The translations under genes were made by a program, and so were the position numbers. The notes under the pieces are model-generated. The model was not told the origin of the DNA, searched no databases, and saw nothing but the letters and a program-made list of their open reading frames with translations. Positions 7,606 through 10,073 of a stretch of 10,073 nt of DNA are shown here, piece after piece (the first letter of the stretch is position 1; each line of letters starts with the position of its first letter). Source of the stretch: Cyclostephanos tholiformis (taxonomy: Eukaryota > Bacillariophyta > Thalassiosirophyceae > Thalassiosirales > Thalassiosiraceae); assembly GCA_036939975.1 (NCBI GenBank), contig JALLPB010001385.1, positions 1 through 10,073 on the forward strand, given 5' to 3'.

Positions 7606-8646
7606 GTGAGCTCCGATAGGACAGGCATACTTAATCAAGAGGATCTTGCCCCGGTTGCACATTATATCATGATGCATTACGCAGAAAAGGAGAAAAAAAG
7701 ATTCAAGCCCAAGCAAGGTCAGTTCGGGCTGGAGGCTGGCCTGAGACATTTTGGTGACAGAGGAGAAATGGCAGTGACAAAGGAACTAACACAGTTCAAT
7801 TTATATGACGTGTTCGAGCCCCTGGAAGCAGATAGGCTCACAAAGGAGGAGCAGGGAAAAGCGCTAACATCTTTGATATTCCTGAAAGAAAAACAGAATG
7901 GAGACGTAAAAGCGCGGTCATGTGCGAACGGGAGCGTGCAACGTGAGCACGTGGCAAAGGAAGAGGCTGCTGCACCCACCGTTTGCCTGGAGTCCGTCTT
8001 TGCCACGGCTGTTATCAACGCAAAGGAGCGTTGGAAGGTAGTCACCATAGACATGCCAGGAGCCTTTCTCCACGCCGACAATGAGGACTAGTATGTAATC
8101 ATGAAAATGAATGGGATGCTCGCCGAGCTGATGGTGAAGACTGACCCAAAACTCTATCGAAAATATGTCGTGCTAGAAAGAGGAAGACAGGTACTATATC
8201 TTTGTATGCAAAAGGCGTTATACGGGATGATGAAGAGCGCTCTCCTATTTTATCAAAAGCTAGTGGGTGAACTCCAAGAAATGGGCTTCGAGCTGAACCC
8301 GCATGACCCATGTGTCGCAAACAAGATGGTGGACAATGCGCAATTAACGATGCGATGGCATGTAGACGATCTGATGATCAGTCATATCAACAATAATGTC
8401 ATCATAGCTTTCGTAAAAGCAATCAAAGCAATCTATGGTGATAACCTTGCCAAGAGTATTGGTACAAAACACACCTATCTCGGAATGGAATTTGATTACT
8501 CGTGCATTGGAGAAGTGAAGATCAACATGCAGAAATACTTCGCAAAGATCATAGACGAGTTCCCAGAAGAGATCACGAGCATGTCAGCCATGCCTGCTGT
8601 GGACTATCTTTTTGCAGTAAGAGAGGGATGGCCGCAAACTCAATGA
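7606..8646 (+). pseudogene. reverse transcriptase (RVT_2 type)
   Basis: The RT copies element RNA into DNA. The first open part (7606-8088) has an N-terminal RT lead-in (HFGDRGEMAVTKELTQFNLY, EQGKALTSLIFLKEKQNG, VKARSCANGS) and motif A, KVVTIDMPGAFLHA, with the first catalytic Asp at 8050-8052. TAG 8089 interrupts, then in the same frame come YVIMKMNGMLAELMVKTDPK, the fingers/palm motif LQKALYGMM-like CMQKALYGMMKSALLFYQKL and motif C, WHVDDLMISH, with catalytic Asp-Asp at 8365-8370. YLGMEFDY and INMQKYFAKIIDEFPEE follow. All three catalytic Asp codons are intact. At 8625-8627 one extra G in a G3 run throws the frame to a TGA at 8644, while RNase H continues in the next frame as DGRKLNEEQ. The GTG at 7606 is not a true start: the polyprotein runs through. 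Confidence 0.9.
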
Positions 8647-9118
8647 AGAGCAAGTGACAACATTTCACCATACGGTATATCAGCTCTTATTTGCCGCAAA
8701 TAGAGCTCGTCGTGATATCCAGACCGCTGTGTCATTTTTGACAACGCGAGTGCAAGAACCGGATGAGGACGACTGGGGTAAACTAAAGCGGGTACTCAAG
8801 TATCTCAACGGGACGCGCTATCTCAAATTGACACTCAGCGCCAGTTCCATGAACTTCGTAATTCACTGGTACATCGATGGATCTCACCAAGTACATGAAG
8901 ATTGCAGGGGACAAATTGGAAGTCTTGTTACCTTTGGCAAAGGTGCCGTATCCAGCTCATCAAACAAGATGAAATGCAACACAAAGAGCTCTACGGAAAT
9001 GGAAATAATAGCGCCCAGAGACAAGCTCGGTGACGTTGTCTGGATGAGATACTTTATCAAGTGCCAGGGGTATGACATTGATGAGTGCGTAATATTTCAA
9101 GACAACATGAGTGCTCTG
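8627..9118 (+). pseudogene. RT C-terminus and RNase H, truncated
   Basis: In the frame after the 8625-8627 lesion the product reads DGRKLNEEQ, VYQLLFAANRARRDIQTAVS, VQEPDEDDWGKLKRVLKYLN and then RNase H: WYIDGSHQVHED (catalytic Asp 8876-8878), TKSSTEMEII (catalytic Glu 8996-8998) and VIFQDNMSAL (catalytic Asp 9101-9103). RNase H removes the RNA strand during cDNA synthesis. In related elements the domain goes on with a Lys/His-rich T-K-H-I-x-x-x-Y-F-F-I type segment carrying the last catalytic acid region and then the 3' LTR. Here recognisable sequence ends right after NMSAL (about 9118); the open frame drifts on to 9376 as SDPNMHCCGIRQVGGG with no similarity to the family. So the protein and the element are cut off. 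Confidence 0.87.
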
Positions 9119-9251
9119 TCAGACCCCAACATGCATTGCTGTGGTATAAGGCAAGTCGGGGGGGGGTCTATATTGAACAATGGGTGTGGGAGGAAGGTGT
9201 CAGTTAGGGGGGGGGATGATTTCCACTGCAGAATGCAGATTTTTATCTTCG

Positions 9252-9789
9252 TCACGTTGATTTTTGTGTGCACTGGGGGAGTTTTTTGGCAAACTCATAG
9301 TTTTGGCAATGTAGTGGCATGCGCAAGTGACTCCCCCATGCCACTACATTGCCAATGCCATCGGCTTGCAGTATGATGGTTGCAGAGAAGTGGACACGGG
9401 GGTCAATTTTGTCAAACATGGTGGTCAACAAAATCGGAGAAGGGGGGGGGGGTTGGGAGAGAGTTGGAGGGAGCCAGATTGGCATGGCCAGCTCGCTGGA
9501 TTTTTTTGCCTACATGGAACAAAAAGGAGTTTTTTTCTTCATAGTGGGAATTCTCCAGTGCAGCCCCTAATATTGTATATACCCCCCGTAACAAATCTTG
9601 CACATGGATTGCCATGCTGTCCATCATGGAGAGCATGGCACTAGATATCGCGGAGGTATTGTTTGGTACTCCAGATTTTTGGCCAAAAATGGCCTGTAGT
9701 ATAGAATGATAGGTGTGCATGCTCACATGAGGACCTGGATTTTTGCATGGCACATCTGTAGGACTATGTCTTGGGGTAAAAGACCCCAC
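9252..9789 (-). pseudogene. possible eroded minus-strand ORF pair, unknown product
   Basis: A 125-residue minus frame starts at 9789 (MGSFTPRHSPTDVPCKNPGP) and includes HTYHSILQAIFGQKSGVPNN, TSAISSAMLSMMDSMAIHVQ and DLLRGVYTILGAALENSHYE. It ends near 9412. A second minus frame (9485-9252) overlaps it and reads LLTTMFDKIDPRVHFSATII and LQADGIGNVVAWGSH. The two overlap across the G11 run at 9442-9452, where a one-base slip would make one longer product. The helical, Ser/Met/Gln-rich first part and Pro-rich middle could be part of a retroelement Gag, but no zinc finger or other motif confirms it and I do not recognise the family. Chance open frames remain possible. Confidence 0.25.
9303..9355. 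repeat. perfect 19-bp inverted repeat, 15-nt loop
   Basis: TTGGCAATGTAGTGGCATG at 9303-9321 is exactly mirrored by CATGCCACTACATTGCCAA at 9337-9355, with loop 9322-9336. Flanking bases do not pair further. A perfect arm of this length in otherwise decayed sequence is unlikely by chance and may be a recent structure. It lies inside the weak minus ORF 9485-9252, so coding is an alternative reading. It could be a small-RNA hairpin, a fold-back mini-repeat or a repair-made palindrome. Confidence 0.9.
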
Positions 9790-10073
9790 TTTTTAGGTTG
9801 TGAGAGTGAATTTGAGGTCTGGTAACCATATGGTTCCTTCAGATACCAATTGGTTCCTGACCTCCAGCAGAATATCCAAATAATAAGGTGAGTCAGAGGT
9901 AACCTTTATATGTTTCCTACATGGCTTTACATTCAGAATTAGTATGTTGTCAATGAATGAAGAGGAACATATTGAGGTTGAGGGAAAGGGGGAATCCCCT
10001 GAAGAAGAGCAGTAAACATGGTAACAAATACTTAGACTATTTATGGGAGCGCGGCTGCTCTCGGACTACATTT

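Larger units (their letters stand above)
4068..9118 (+). mobile_element. decayed CoDi-like Ty1/copia retrotransposon, 3' truncated
   Basis: A single collinear Gag-Pol is recognisable across about 5 kb in the order Gag, zinc knuckle, protease, GAG-pre-integrase, integrase, RT, RNase H; integrase before RT is diagnostic of Ty1/copia. The LLDNQST protease loop and WHVDDLMISH RT motif match what I recall for diatom CoDi-like elements. The coding line is broken by stops at 4236, 4452, 4572, 4851, 5848, 6141, 7594 and 8089 and by frame changes near 5447-5456, 5846-5849, 6962-6975 and 8625-8627. The 3' end is lost inside RNase H at about 9118. No 3' LTR is present and the 5' LTR could not be delimited, so the left boundary is set at the structured leader and is uncertain. 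Not capable of autonomous movement. Confidence 0.9.
9119..10073. other. unassigned DNA to the right of the truncated element
   Basis: After the breakpoint the composition resembles the left flank: G runs at 9158-9166 (G9), 9207-9215 (G9) and 9442-9452 (G11). A perfect hairpin lies at 9303-9355 and a weak minus-strand ORF pair at 9252-9789. From about 9790 to the end no coding frame, repeat or RNA gene is recognised. No LTR-like copy of any sequence upstream of 4194 was found here. Confidence 0.5.

Noticed and set aside
9612..9638. 7-bp inverted repeat CCATGCT with AGCATGG as a terminator or RNA gene
   Set aside because: Short, no T-run, and of a kind common by chance in 10 kb.
1..10073. tRNA, rRNA, CRISPR or bacterial-type operon
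   Set aside because: No tRNA-like arms with a conserved T-loop, no regular spaced repeats and no ribosome-binding-site-led gene series were seen.

Overview
The window looks like repeat-rich nuclear DNA of a eukaryote, most likely a diatom or related stramenopile. The inference rests on the transposon type: the plus-strand element carries protein signatures (protease LLDNQST, RT WHVDDLMISH, a zinc knuckle CX2CX4HX4C) that I associate with the CoDi-like Ty1/copia elements of diatoms. No intact host gene, tRNA, rRNA, CRISPR array or bacterial operon is visible.

Layout. 1-1650: unassigned DNA with long C and G runs, a purine-rich tract and only weak ORFs. 1780-3528, minus strand: a decayed copia-type element read right to left as Gag C-terminus, protease, spacer and reverse transcriptase fragment, with the integrase core missing. 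3529-4067: unassigned spacer with several short hairpins. 4068-4193: AT-rich leader with nested inverted repeats. 4194-9118, plus strand: a nearly complete but dead element in the order Gag (N-terminal segment tandemly duplicated, 276-bp period), zinc knuckle, protease, GAG-pre-integrase, integrase, linker, RT and RNase H. It stops abruptly inside RNase H. 9119-10073: unassigned DNA with G runs, a perfect 19-bp hairpin and a weak minus-strand ORF pair.

The two elements lie head to head (5' ends facing each other) and belong to clearly different lineages, so they are independent insertions rather than one rearranged copy. In life, Gag would form the particle, protease would cut the polyprotein, RT and RNase H would copy the RNA, and integrase would insert the cDNA. 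In both copies this chain is broken: the plus copy by stops, single-base shifts and loss of its 3' end, the minus copy by deletion and by changes at catalytic and metal-binding residues. No LTR pair was found for either element. I see no convincing new system. The features most worth checking are the structured leader, the in-frame Gag duplication, the 19-bp hairpin, the sharp 3' breakpoint and the active-site changes in the minus copy.
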